In this document: piece by piece, positions 1-5,774 of the stretch
Position numbering within the stretch: position 1 is the stretch's first letter
Layout of the letters: each line of letters opens with the position of its first letter
Origin: RGDT01 sp964630925
GTDB lineage: Bacteria; Planctomycetota; Planctomycetia; Gemmatales; Gemmataceae
DNA: 7,234 nucleotides
NCBI GenBank assembly: GCA_964630925.1
Contig: CAZVZK010000282.1
Location: forward strand, 1-7,234
Direction of reading: 5' to 3'
Notes under the pieces: model-generated
The model's database searches: none
The model's input: the letters and a program-made list of their open reading frames with translations, nothing else
Told to the model about the DNA's origin: nothing
Made by a program: the position numbers and the translations under genes

Positions 1-66
1 CTCGACGGCCACGCCCTCGGCACGATCCCCGTCGAGGAGATGCTGCCTCGGCCCCCGGCCGCATGA
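1..66 (+). CDS. C-terminal tail of an upstream gene, function not assigned
   Basis: The frame from base 1 is open for 21 codons and ends at TGA 64-66. It reads LDGHALGTIPVEEMLPRPPAA. Nearly all its third positions are G or C, as in the large genes here, while the other two frames lack this bias, so it is probably coding. The pattern DG-x-x-LG-x-x-P followed by a Pro-rich end weakly resembles the last beta strand of diacylglycerol kinase / YegS-type lipid kinases. The piece is too short to make that more than a guess. Its stop overlaps an ATG (ATGA, 63-66) and lies 7 bases before the start of the leuA leader ORF, so read-through into the leader is possible. Confidence 0.6.
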   Translation, partial: LDGHALGTIPVEEMLPRPPAA

Positions 67-73
67 AACTCCC

Positions 74-235
74 ATGAATTGGCAGGGCACTCTTGCGGCC
101 GGGGCGGCATTCCGCTACCATTTCCTCTGTATCACAACCCCACCGGGCGGCCTCACGCCATCGCGGCACACGATCCTGATCGGATTGCTTCTTCTACCGC
201 GGAAGAAGTCCGGGGGCCGTCTGCCGCTTCGCTGA
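74..235 (+). CDS. Candidate leucine leader peptide of leuA (leuL-like)
   Basis: A 53-codon ORF from ATG 74 to TGA 233-235. Codons 38-41 (185-196) are four leucine codons in a row, TTG CTT CTT CTA, within ILIGLLLLP. Ten of its 53 residues are leucine. These synonyms are rare here: reading leuA by eye I find one TTG, one CTT and no CTA. A run of rare leucine codons in a short ORF just before leuA matches the known leader peptides of leucine attenuators, where E. coli leuL carries four CUA codons. About 72% of third positions are G or C, lower than in the large genes but the best of the three frames. ATG 74 is the only standard start before the leucine run, but no clear Shine-Dalgarno precedes it. 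It may be translated by coupling to the upstream gene, or the true start may differ. At 53 residues it is longer than most known leader peptides. The function is inferred. Confidence 0.5.
   Translation: MNWQGTLAAGAAFRYHFLCITTPPGGLTPSRHTILIGLLLLPRKKSGGRLPLR
187..209 (+). promoter_or_regulatory. Leader hairpin containing the leucine codons
   Basis: CTTCTTC (188-194) and GAAGAAG (202-208) are perfect reverse complements separated by seven bases. A G-U pair (187-209) can be added. The 5' arm falls inside the four leucine codons, so a ribosome stalled there would open the stem. This is the place of the 1:2 or pause hairpin in classical attenuators. That role is inferred from position. Confidence 0.5.
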
Positions 236-270
236 ATCGACGACACGAAGCACTCACGGGGCCCCGGGAC
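208..270 (+). promoter_or_regulatory. Possible antiterminator pairing in the leuA leader
   Basis: Bases 208-218 can pair with 260-270: ten base pairs broken by one G-G mismatch (212 with 266), including six consecutive G-C pairs (213-218 with 260-265). The downstream partner is the 5' arm of the terminator-like hairpin at 258-290, so the two structures exclude each other. The upstream partner begins about 12 bases after the leucine codons. It would be free when a ribosome stalls on them, and partly covered when a ribosome reaches the stop codon at 233-235. The pairing is visible in the sequence; the switching is inferred. Confidence 0.4.
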
Positions 271-297
271 GCACGACGTTCCGGGGCCTCTTTCCTT
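258..297 (+). terminator. leuA: Terminator-like hairpin just before leuA (attenuator)
   Basis: Bases 258-271 pair with 277-290 in a continuous 14-bp stem (two G-U pairs) around a five-base loop, CACGA. The T-rich stretch TCTTTCCTT (289-297) overlaps the stem end and follows it. The T tract is broken by C, but the stem is very stable. The stem ends 10 bases before the leuA ribosome binding site and 20 bases before its ATG, leaving no room for a promoter between them. Any leader-containing leuA transcript must therefore pass through it, which favours attenuation over termination of the upstream gene 190 bases away. Confidence 0.6.
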
Positions 298-310
298 GTC
301 GGGAGCTGTC

Positions 311-1906
311 ATGCCTACTGATCACCTGATCATCTTCGACACGACCCTGCGCGACGGCGAACAGAGCCCCGGCGCGAGCATGAACCTCGCCGAGAAGCTC
401 CAGGTGGCGCACCTCCTCAAGGACATGGGGGTTGACATCATCGAGGCCGGCTTCCCCATCGCCTCGCCCGGAGACTTCGAGTCCGTCCAGGCCATCGCCC
501 GCGAGGTCCACGGCCCGGTGATCTGCGGCCTCGCCCGCTGCAACGCCGCCGACATCGACAAGGCCGGCCTCGCGGTCCGCGACTCCGACAGGCCGCGAAT
601 CCACGTCTTCCTGGCCACGTCGGCCATCCACCGCGAGCTGAAGCTCAAGATGGCCAAGGAGGAGATCGTCCGCCGGGCCGTCGAGGGCGTCCAGCGCGCC
701 AAGGGGTTCGTGCAGGACGTGGAGTTCTCGCCGGAGGACGCCTCGCGCACGGAGCTGGAGTTCCTGGCGGAGGTGGTCGAGAAGGTCATCGAGGCGGGGG
801 CCACCACCATCAACCTGCCCGACACCGTGGGCTACGCGGTGCCGGAGCAGTACGGCGGCATCTTCGCCTACCTCAAGAAGCACGTCCGCGGCGTGGACAA
901 GGTGATCCTCTCGGCCCACTGTCACAACGACCTGGGGATGGCGGTGATGAACAGCCTGGCCGCCGTGCAGAACGGGGCGCGGCAGGTGGAGTGCACGATC
1001 AACGGCATCGGGGAGCGGGCCGGCAACGCCGCCCTGGAGGAGATCGTGATGGCGCTGCGCACGCGGGGCGACTACTTCGGCGTGCAGACGCGCATCAACA
1101 CGCGGAAGCTCTACCCGGCGTCGCGCCTGCTTTCGCACGTCACCGGCATGGCGGTGCAGCGCAACAAGGCCATCGTCGGGCAGAACGCCTTCGCCCACGA
1201 GGCGGGGATCCACCAGGACGGCATGTTGAAGGACCGCTCGACGTACGAGATCATGAGCCCCGAGGACGTGGGCATCCTGCGTACCGAGCTGGTCCTCGGC
1301 AAGCACTCCGGGCGGCACGCCCTGAAGCAGCGCGTCGCCGACCTGGGGTACTACCTCGACGACGGGCAGCTCCAGCGCGTCTTCGACGCGTTCAAGGCGC
1401 TGGCGGACAAGAAGAAGACGGTGTACGACTCCGACATCGAGGCGCTGGCGGAGGCGCAGATCCACTCCGGCCCGTCGGCGTGGGTGCTGGAGGCGGTGAC
1501 GTGCAACGCCGGCAGCGCCACCATCCCGTCGGCGGCGGTCGTCCTGTGGCACCAGGAGGGGTCGATCCACCGGGGTGCGGCCATCGGCGACGGCCCCATC
1601 GACGCGGTGTTCAAGGCCATCGAGGAGATCACGGGCATCGAGCCGACGCTGACGGACTACCGCATCCGCAGCGTGTCGGTGGGCGAGGACGCGATGGGCG
1701 AGGCCCACGTCGAGGCGGAGTACCACGGCAAGAAGCTGTCAGGCCGGGCCGTCAGCACCGACATCGTGGAGGCGTCGGCGCTGGCGTTCCTCCAGGTGAT
1801 CAACCGCATCGCCCTGCGCGAGAAGTACGACGAGGGCCGCATCCACTCGACCCAGGCGGCGGAGAGCGGCCAGGGGGCGGAGACGCGCGAGAAGGTGGCG
1901 GGGTGA
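311..1906 (+). CDS. leuA: 2-isopropylmalate synthase
   Basis: Catalyses the first committed step of leucine synthesis: acetyl-CoA plus 2-oxoisovalerate gives 2-isopropylmalate. Cytoplasmic, metal-dependent. The 531-residue length is close to the 523 of E. coli LeuA. Near the N-terminus, DTTLRDGEQSPGASM (10-24) carries the catalytic Arg14 and metal ligand Asp15. The HCHND motif gives metal ligands His203 and His205, and GERAGNAALEE gives Asn239. GIHQDGM (about 299-305) is the conserved linker-side motif. From about Trp391 to 505 comes the LeuA dimerisation/allosteric domain that binds leucine for feedback inhibition. I chose ATG 311 because GGGAG lies at 301-305, five bases before it, and the protein then begins just ahead of the conserved barrel strand. 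The in-frame TTG at 296 lies in the T-rich tail of the terminator-like hairpin. No leuB, leuC or leuD follows. Expression is probably controlled by the leader at 74-297. Identification is secure. Confidence 0.97.
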   Translation: MPTDHLIIFDTTLRDGEQSPGASMNLAEKLQVAHLLKDMGVDIIEAGFPIASPGDFESVQAIAREVHGPVICGLARCNAADIDKAGLAVRDSDRPRIHVFLATSAIHRELKLKMAKEEIVRRAVEGVQRAKGFVQDVEFSPEDASRTELEFLAEVVEKVIEAGATTINLPDTVGYAVPEQYGGIFAYLKKHVRGVDKVILSAHCHNDLGMAVMNSLAAVQNGARQVECTINGIGERAGNAALEEIVMALRTRGDYFGVQTRINTRKLYPASRLLSHVTGMAVQRNKAIVGQNAFAHEAGIHQDGMLKDRSTYEIMSPEDVGILRTELVLGKHSGRHALKQRVADLGYYLDDGQLQRVFDAFKALADKKKTVYDSDIEALAEAQIHSGPSAWVLEAVTCNAGSATIPSAAVVLWHQEGSIHRGAAIGDGPIDAVFKAIEEITGIEPTLTDYRIRSVSVGEDAMGEAHVEAEYHGKKLSGRAVSTDIVEASALAFLQVINRIALREKYDEGRIHSTQAAESGQGAETREKVAG

Positions 1907-2036
1907 CGGCGGCGGGAGGAGCGTGAGCGGATCCTGGCGAGCGGGGCTGCGTGAGCGCCCCGAGTTGGAGCGTCAGCGGCTCTGGCTGTTCTCGTTCGTC
2001 GAAGCGCGCCACGCAAGAGAGGCGCTGACGCTGTAC

Positions 2037-2066
2037 ACTCGGGGCGCTGACGCATCCCCGCTCGCC
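2037..2066 (+). repeat. Direct repeat, copy 1 (30 bases)
   Basis: Thirty bases starting ACTCGGGGCGCTGACG are identical to 2091-2120, 24 bases further on. Each copy holds a small inverted repeat, CGGGG...CCCCG, around CGCTGACGCAT. The diverged inverted copy lies at about 1937-1967. Confidence 0.9.
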
Positions 2067-2090
2067 AGCAGCCAGAGCCGCTGACGTTGC

Positions 2091-2120
2091 ACTCGGGGCG
2101 CTGACGCATCCCCGCTCGCC
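2091..2120 (+). repeat. Direct repeat, copy 2 (30 bases)
   Basis: Identical to 2037-2066. It forms the outer part of the right arm of the inverted repeat at 1936-2120. Upstream of each copy is CGCTGACG, followed by a variable gap of six bases in copy 1 and four in copy 2. Confidence 0.9.
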
Positions 2121-2162
2121 TCTCCCGCCGATGTCTCCGAACCCCGTCACGCCCGCCCCCAT

Positions 2163-2190
2163 CCTCCGTATGAGCCGATACATACGGAGG
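2163..2190 (+). promoter_or_regulatory. Perfect inverted repeat that hides the ligase ribosome binding site
   Basis: CCTCCGTATG (2163-2172) and CATACGGAGG (2181-2190) are perfect reverse complements around an eight-base loop. The GGAGG of the 3' arm (2186-2190) is the best Shine-Dalgarno for the RNA ligase ATG at 2202. The other candidate, GGGAG at 2196-2200, is only one base from the ATG. When folded, the CCTCC of the 5' arm would cover GGAGG and block translation. A DNA operator for a dimeric repressor is the other reading. There is no T tract, so a leuA terminator is unlikely. The repeat is certain; its role is inferred. Confidence 0.65.
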
Positions 2191-2201
2191 GTCGTGGGAG
2201 C

Positions 2202-3239
2202 ATGTCGAGCCTGATCGTCGAGGTGTGCCGGGTGGACGGCGTCGCGCCGCACCCCAACGCCGACCTGTTGGAGATCTGCACCGTCAAGGGCTGGCGTGTC
2301 TGCGCCGGCAAGGGCACGTTCGCCGCCGGGGGCCCCTGCGTCTACATCCCGCCGGACAGCGTCCTCCCCGTCGAGCTGTCGGACCGCCTCGGCTGCACGA
2401 AGTACCTTTCGCGCGGCAGGGTCCGCGTCGCCCGGCTGCGGGGCGAGCCATCCTACGGCCTCATCATGAGGCCGTTGGACGCCGATTGGCCGCTGGGCCT
2501 CGACGTGGCGGGCGTGCTGGGCGTGACGAAGTACGAGCCGCCGCCGGAGGCGATCGACGGCGACTCGCTGCCGGCGCACCCGGCGTTTCACCGGTACACG
2601 GACATCGAGAACTACCGCCACTTCCCGGACGTGTTCGCGGAGGGCGAGGAGGTGGTGTTCACCGAGAAGATCCACGGGAAGAACTGCCGGCTGGGACGCG
2701 TGCGCACGGCGGGCGGGTGGGAGTGGATGGCCGGCAGCCACAACCAGCGGCGCAAGGAGGTGGACGCGAAGAGCCGACGGTCGCAGTTCTGGCAGGTGCT
2801 GGACGGGCGGGTGCGGGCGCTGCTGGAGGGCGTGGGCGACGACGCCGTCCTCTTCGGCGAGCTGTACGGCGCGGGCGTGCAGGACCTGGCCTACGGCCTG
2901 AAGGGGCGCGTGGCGTTCCGGGCGTTCGACCTGTCCGTGGGCGGCAAGTACGTCCACTTCGACGAGCTGTCGGCGCGGTGCGCGGAGTTCGGCGTCGAGC
3001 AGGCGCCGGTGCTGTACCGGGGGCCGTTCGGCAAGGGGGCGGTGGAGGCGCACGTCTCGGGGCCGACGACGCTGTGCGCGGCGGAGGACGCGGGGAAGTT
3101 CCCGTTCCGCGAGGGGATCGTGATGCGTCCGGCGCGTGAGCGGTTCGCGGCGTTCGGCACGCAGTTGGAGGCCCGCGTGATCCTCAAGGCGATCAGCTTC
3201 GAGTACCTGGAGCGGAAGGGCGGGACGGAGTACCACTGA
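2202..3239 (+). CDS. ATP-dependent RNA ligase, DraRnl (Rnl5/DRB0094) family
   Basis: Seals 3'-OH/5'-phosphate breaks in RNA through enzyme-AMP and RNA-adenylate intermediates. The Deinococcus DraRnl prototype seals nicks in duplexes when the 3'-OH strand is RNA. The 345-residue length matches the family (about 340). Residues 1 to about 95 (start SSLIVEVCRVDGVAPHPNADLLEI) form the N-terminal OB-like domain typical of DraRnl. The nucleotidyltransferase part follows: motif I TEKIHGKN with the AMP-accepting Lys156, motif III-like FGELYG with Glu220, motif IV EGIVMRP with Glu304, and motif V LKAIS with Lys329. All core motifs are present, so the enzyme should be active. ATG 2202 is chosen because family similarity begins at once. 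The ribosome binding site lies in a hairpin (2163-2190). It stands alone, with no RNA repair partner such as a kinase-phosphatase beside it. The physiological substrate is unknown. Confidence 0.9.
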   Translation: MSSLIVEVCRVDGVAPHPNADLLEICTVKGWRVCAGKGTFAAGGPCVYIPPDSVLPVELSDRLGCTKYLSRGRVRVARLRGEPSYGLIMRPLDADWPLGLDVAGVLGVTKYEPPPEAIDGDSLPAHPAFHRYTDIENYRHFPDVFAEGEEVVFTEKIHGKNCRLGRVRTAGGWEWMAGSHNQRRKEVDAKSRRSQFWQVLDGRVRALLEGVGDDAVLFGELYGAGVQDLAYGLKGRVAFRAFDLSVGGKYVHFDELSARCAEFGVEQAPVLYRGPFGKGAVEAHVSGPTTLCAAEDAGKFPFREGIVMRPARERFAAFGTQLEARVILKAISFEYLERKGGTEYH

Positions 3240-3262
3240 GGCCGCCTACCCACGGGGCGGCC
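3240..3262 (+). terminator. GC hairpin directly after the RNA ligase stop codon
   Basis: GGCCGCC (3240-3246) pairs perfectly with GGCGGCC (3256-3262) around a nine-base loop, beginning at the first base after the TGA. No T tract follows, so it could end or stabilise the ligase mRNA without being a standard intrinsic terminator. Confidence 0.35.
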
Positions 3263-3280
3263 CGCGAGGTACGATGACGC

Positions 3281-3310
3281 GGCGGCGGGGTTGGTATCCC
3301 TGCCGCCGCC
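3281..3310 (+). promoter_or_regulatory. GC hairpin before the CAP-protein ribosome binding site
   Basis: GGCGGCGG (3281-3288) pairs perfectly with CCGCCGCC (3303-3310), with a 14-base loop. It ends three bases before the GGGAG that serves the GTG start at 3326. It could be the base of the ligase transcript end or affect translation of the next gene. TACGAT (3270-3275) just upstream resembles a -10 box but has no matching -35. Confidence 0.3.
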
Positions 3311-3313
3311 CGT

Positions 3314-3318
3314 GGGAG
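3314..3318 (+). promoter_or_regulatory. Ribosome binding site that fixes the GTG start at 3326
   Basis: GGGAG seven bases before GTG 3326. The CxxC zinc ribbon begins five residues after that GTG, and the next ATG (3356) would cut into the ribbon, so GTG is the likely true start. Confidence 0.7.
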
Positions 3319-3325
3319 CGCCGCC

Positions 3326-5632
3326 GTGATCACCTTCCGCTGCCCGGCCTGTCAGATGGCCCTCGGCGTCCAGCCGCACCTCGCCGGCACGGCGTCCGCC
3401 TGCCCAGGATGCCGCCAACGGTTCATCATCCCGACCAGGGCGGCCAGGACACTCCCCCCGCCACCCCACGAGCCACGCCGGCACGCCCCGCCACGCTCCG
3501 GGGCGCTCGTGCCCGTCTTCGCGGTCACCGGGCTGCTGCTGGCGCTGGTGGGGCTCGGGGCCGGCGTGTTCATCGCCACCGCGCCGTCCACGAAGCCGCC
3601 GCCGAAGGTGGCCGAGGACAAGGACGGCCCCCCCCTCGGGGGGAAGAAGGACGACCCGGCGGAGAAGGAGAAACCTCTGCCGGGGGGGGAGGAGCCGCCC
3701 GAGAAGGGGAAGCCTCGCGAGAAGGAGAAGCCGCCTGAGAAGGAGGATGTGCCGGCGGGTGCCGTGGGCGAGGCGCTGGCGTTGCTGAACGCCGAACGCA
3801 AGAAGGCCGGCGTGCCGGCGTTGGCGCTGGACGTGGGGCTGAGCGGGCGGTGCGCCGAACACGCGGGGCGTCTGGCGGCCTCGCCGTATGACACGCACAC
3901 GGGGCTGCCGGGCAGCAGCCACGCGCGCAAGGGGCCGGCGGAGGCGATGAAAGGGTGGCTGGCGGCCCCGCTGCACCGCGAGCTGCTGTTGGCGCGGGGG
4001 CGCGACGGGGTCGGCCTGGCGTCGGCAGGCGGCGTGACGGTGATCGCGGGCGTCTTCGCGGCGGCGGGCGACGGATCCGGGGCCGTCGTGTACCCCGGCG
4101 CGGGGCAGGCGAACGTGCCGCTGCTCTTCCCCGGCAACGAGGTGCCGGACCCGCTGCCGGACCTGGAGAACAAGGTCACCGGCTACCCGGTCACGGCCAC
4201 CTTCCCGCGCCGCGCCAGGGTGACGGACACCGAGATGACGATGGAGGACGAGGCCGGCGGGGCGGTGCCCGTGCATGACTCCGGGCCTGGCCGGCCGGCG
4301 AACAAGGCGCACGCGAGCCATCAGGGCAACACGCTGTGCGCCTTCCCGAAGAAGGTGCTGGAGCCGTCGAGGCGCTACCTCGTGCGGGCCAGGGCGAAGG
4401 TGGACGGCAAGGCGTGGTCGCGGACGTGGTCGTTCACGACGGCGGCCCGCGAGCCGTTCCCGGGTAAGCGAGTCGAGGCCGCCCTGGTGCGTTTCAACTC
4501 GCTGCGCAAGGCGGCGGGCCTGGCCCCGGTGGCGCTCGACGGGCCGCTGACGAAGGGGTGCCAGAAGCACGCGGAGTACCTGGGGCGGCACTTCGTGCGT
4601 GGCAAGGACATTCCGATCAACCGCGAGGACCCGGCCCTGGAGGGGTACACGAAGGAGGGGCATGAGGCGGCCGAGCGTGCGGCGATCAGGCTCAACGCCC
4701 CGGACGGGCCGGGGGACGGGGTCGATTGGATCTACACGTCCGTGATGAATCGGAATCTGGCGCTCAGCCCGTCGATGCGGTCGGTGGGGATCGGCGTCGC
4801 GCCGCAGGGGCGCGGGCACGTCTGGGTGATCAACATGCCGTCGCTGCGGCGGCGAGGCGACGGGCCGCCCGTGGCCTACCCCGGCGACGGGCAGAAGGGC
4901 ATCCCGATCTACTTCGGGCGCGACCTGTCGGAGATCGAGCCCGGGGCGGCGAAGGGGGCGAAGGCGGGCTTCCCCGTGACCCTGTCGTTCTTCCCGCTGA
5001 CGAAGCTGAGTGACATCGCCGCGACGCTCAAGGACGGCGACGGCAACGAGGTGGTGTGCCTGATCTCGACGCCGGACAAGCGGCTGCCGGGGACGGGCAA
5101 CTACGCGCAGGTGGTGCTGGTGCCGAAGAGGCCGCTCGCCCATGGGGCGGCGTACACGGCGGAGGTGGCGTTGAAGGCGGACGGCAAGCCCTTCACTAAG
5201 AAGTGGACATTCACCGCCGAGGCGGACCCGTACGACGAGGCGAAGGTGGCGGCGAAGCTGGTGGAGGAGCTGAACGCCGTCCGCAAGGCGGCGGGCCTGG
5301 GCGAGGTGGTGCTGGACGCGGCCATGTCGAAGGCGTGCAGGCTGCACGCGCTGTACCTGGAGAAGAACCTGGAGCACCCGAAGGTGCAGGGCCTGGGCAT
5401 CCACGAGGAGGACGAGACGCTGCCGGGGTACACGAAGGAGGGGCAGAAGGCGGGGAAGGTGTCGGTGATCGCGGTGCTGCCGGGGCCGGCGGAGGCGATG
5501 GAGATGTGGGTGGCGACGCTGTACCACCGCATCCCGCTGCTGAATCCGGCGCTCAAGAAGGTGGGCTACGGGCAGGGGCGGCACGCGGTGCGTGGGTACA
5601 TCCCGGTGATGGACACCTCGGGCGGGAGGTAG
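3326..5632 (+). CDS. Membrane-anchored protein with zinc ribbon and three CAP domains
   Basis: 768 residues. A zinc ribbon (Cys6, Cys9, Cys26, Cys29) of the kind common at planctomycete protein N-termini comes first. One membrane helix follows (about 61-84), preceded by Arg-rich sequence, so the ribbon should be cytoplasmic and the rest outside. A Pro/Lys/Glu-rich linker spans about 88-143. CAP (SCP/PR1, CAP superfamily) domains lie at about 146-250, 382-505 and 637-760. Ig-like beta domains starting YPG-x-G lie between them at about 256-373 and 518-632. CAP1 and CAP3 keep the typical HR-x-x-LL segment (LHRELLL, YHRIPLLNP). CAP2 has MNRNLAL, so that His is lost. CAP2 and CAP3 share 19- and 21-base identical DNA stretches. 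Bacterial CAP proteins are mostly uncharacterised; binding of lipid or polysaccharide at the envelope is possible but unproven. The GTG start has GGGAG seven bases upstream. Confidence 0.85.
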   Translation: MITFRCPACQMALGVQPHLAGTASACPGCRQRFIIPTRAARTLPPPPHEPRRHAPPRSGALVPVFAVTGLLLALVGLGAGVFIATAPSTKPPPKVAEDKDGPPLGGKKDDPAEKEKPLPGGEEPPEKGKPREKEKPPEKEDVPAGAVGEALALLNAERKKAGVPALALDVGLSGRCAEHAGRLAASPYDTHTGLPGSSHARKGPAEAMKGWLAAPLHRELLLARGRDGVGLASAGGVTVIAGVFAAAGDGSGAVVYPGAGQANVPLLFPGNEVPDPLPDLENKVTGYPVTATFPRRARVTDTEMTMEDEAGGAVPVHDSGPGRPANKAHASHQGNTLCAFPKKVLEPSRRYLVRARAKVDGKAWSRTWSFTTAAREPFPGKRVEAALVRFNSLRKAAGLAPVALDGPLTKGCQKHAEYLGRHFVRGKDIPINREDPALEGYTKEGHEAAERAAIRLNAPDGPGDGVDWIYTSVMNRNLALSPSMRSVGIGVAPQGRGHVWVINMPSLRRRGDGPPVAYPGDGQKGIPIYFGRDLSEIEPGAAKGAKAGFPVTLSFFPLTKLSDIAATLKDGDGNEVVCLISTPDKRLPGTGNYAQVVLVPKRPLAHGAAYTAEVALKADGKPFTKKWTFTAEADPYDEAKVAAKLVEELNAVRKAAGLGEVVLDAAMSKACRLHALYLEKNLEHPKVQGLGIHEEDETLPGYTKEGQKAGKVSVIAVLPGPAEAMEMWVATLYHRIPLLNPALKKVGYGQGRHAVRGYIPVMDTSGGR

Positions 5633-5643
5633 GCGGGCGGGGC

Positions 5644-5661
5644 GGGCGGGGCCGTCCGCCC
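5644..5661 (+). terminator. Short GC hairpin after the CAP gene
   Basis: GGGCGG (5644-5649) pairs with CCGCCC (5656-5661) around a six-base loop, starting 12 bases after the CAP-protein stop. The area is so G- and C-rich that other foldings exist, and no T tract follows. It is a weak terminator candidate. Confidence 0.25.
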
Positions 5662-5742
5662 CCGTCGGGCCGTGCGCCGGCGCGCGCCGATCCCCCTGCC
5701 GTCGGAGCGATGTCAAGATGCGCGGCCCGGAGCGCCGATAAC

Positions 5743-5755
5743 GGTCGTATCGACC
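5743..5755. promoter_or_regulatory. Small palindrome upstream of the repeat protein gene
   Basis: GGTCG-TAT-CGACC is a perfect 5-bp inverted repeat with a three-base centre, 19 bases before ATG 5775. It sits where an operator or -10 region could lie, with TATCGA at 5748-5753. I see no convincing -35 at the right distance. A sequence of this size can arise by chance. Confidence 0.25.
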
Positions 5756-5774
5756 TTGTGTCAGGGGGTGGGGC

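Larger units (their letters stand above)
1936..2120. repeat. REP-like inverted repeat island downstream of leuA
   Basis: A left arm at 1937-1988 is the reverse complement of a right arm at 2069-2120, about 52 bases at roughly 90% identity. The differences are two substitutions and a variable 4-5 base patch. The 80-base centre (1989-2068) contains a third, shorter copy (2023-2066) in the right-arm orientation. The octamer CGCTGACG occurs five times: four direct copies (2023, 2045, 2079, 2099) and one inverted (1971-1978). Bases 1969-1978 also pair perfectly with 2023-2032. The island could fold into a large hairpin in RNA, but no T tract follows, so it is not a standard terminator. No ORF with coding bias is present. 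It is probably a cluster of dispersed palindromic repeats. Confidence 0.85.

Noticed and set aside
93..121. A possible promoter for leuA, TTGCGG (93-98), 17 bases, TACCAT (116-121).
   Set aside because: The match is partial (3 of 6 and 4 of 6). Transcription from it would start near 128, leaving no standard start codon before the leucine codons. It cannot be excluded, but it is not strong enough to annotate.
67..310. A T-box or leucine riboswitch instead of a peptide attenuator.
   Set aside because: I see no T-box bulge sequence or specifier loop, and the leucine codons lie in an open reading frame, which fits peptide-based attenuation.
296..310. TTG 296 as an alternative leuA start.
   Set aside because: It lies in the T-rich tail of the hairpin, it has no Shine-Dalgarno, and the ATG at 311 has one at the right distance.
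79..321. An 80-codon + strand ORF from TTG 79 overlapping the leader and the leuA start.
   Set aside because: Its third positions are much poorer in G and C than the real genes, it has no ribosome binding site, and it runs into leuA out of frame.
1657..2109. A minus-strand ORF with a repeated MRQRPEC peptide.
   Set aside because: The repeated peptide simply translates the two identical 30-base DNA repeats, and the rest is antisense to leuA.
2037..2120. A CRISPR-like pattern: two identical 30-base repeats 24 bases apart.
   Set aside because: There are only two direct copies. The spacer itself carries part of the repeat unit, a third copy is inverted, and no cas gene is present. It fits REP-like elements better.
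1800..3236. A 478-codon minus-strand open frame across the repeat island and the RNA ligase gene, and a 490-codon one across leuA (254-1726).
   Set aside because: Same shadow effect. The peptides are low-complexity and lie opposite genes with secure identity.
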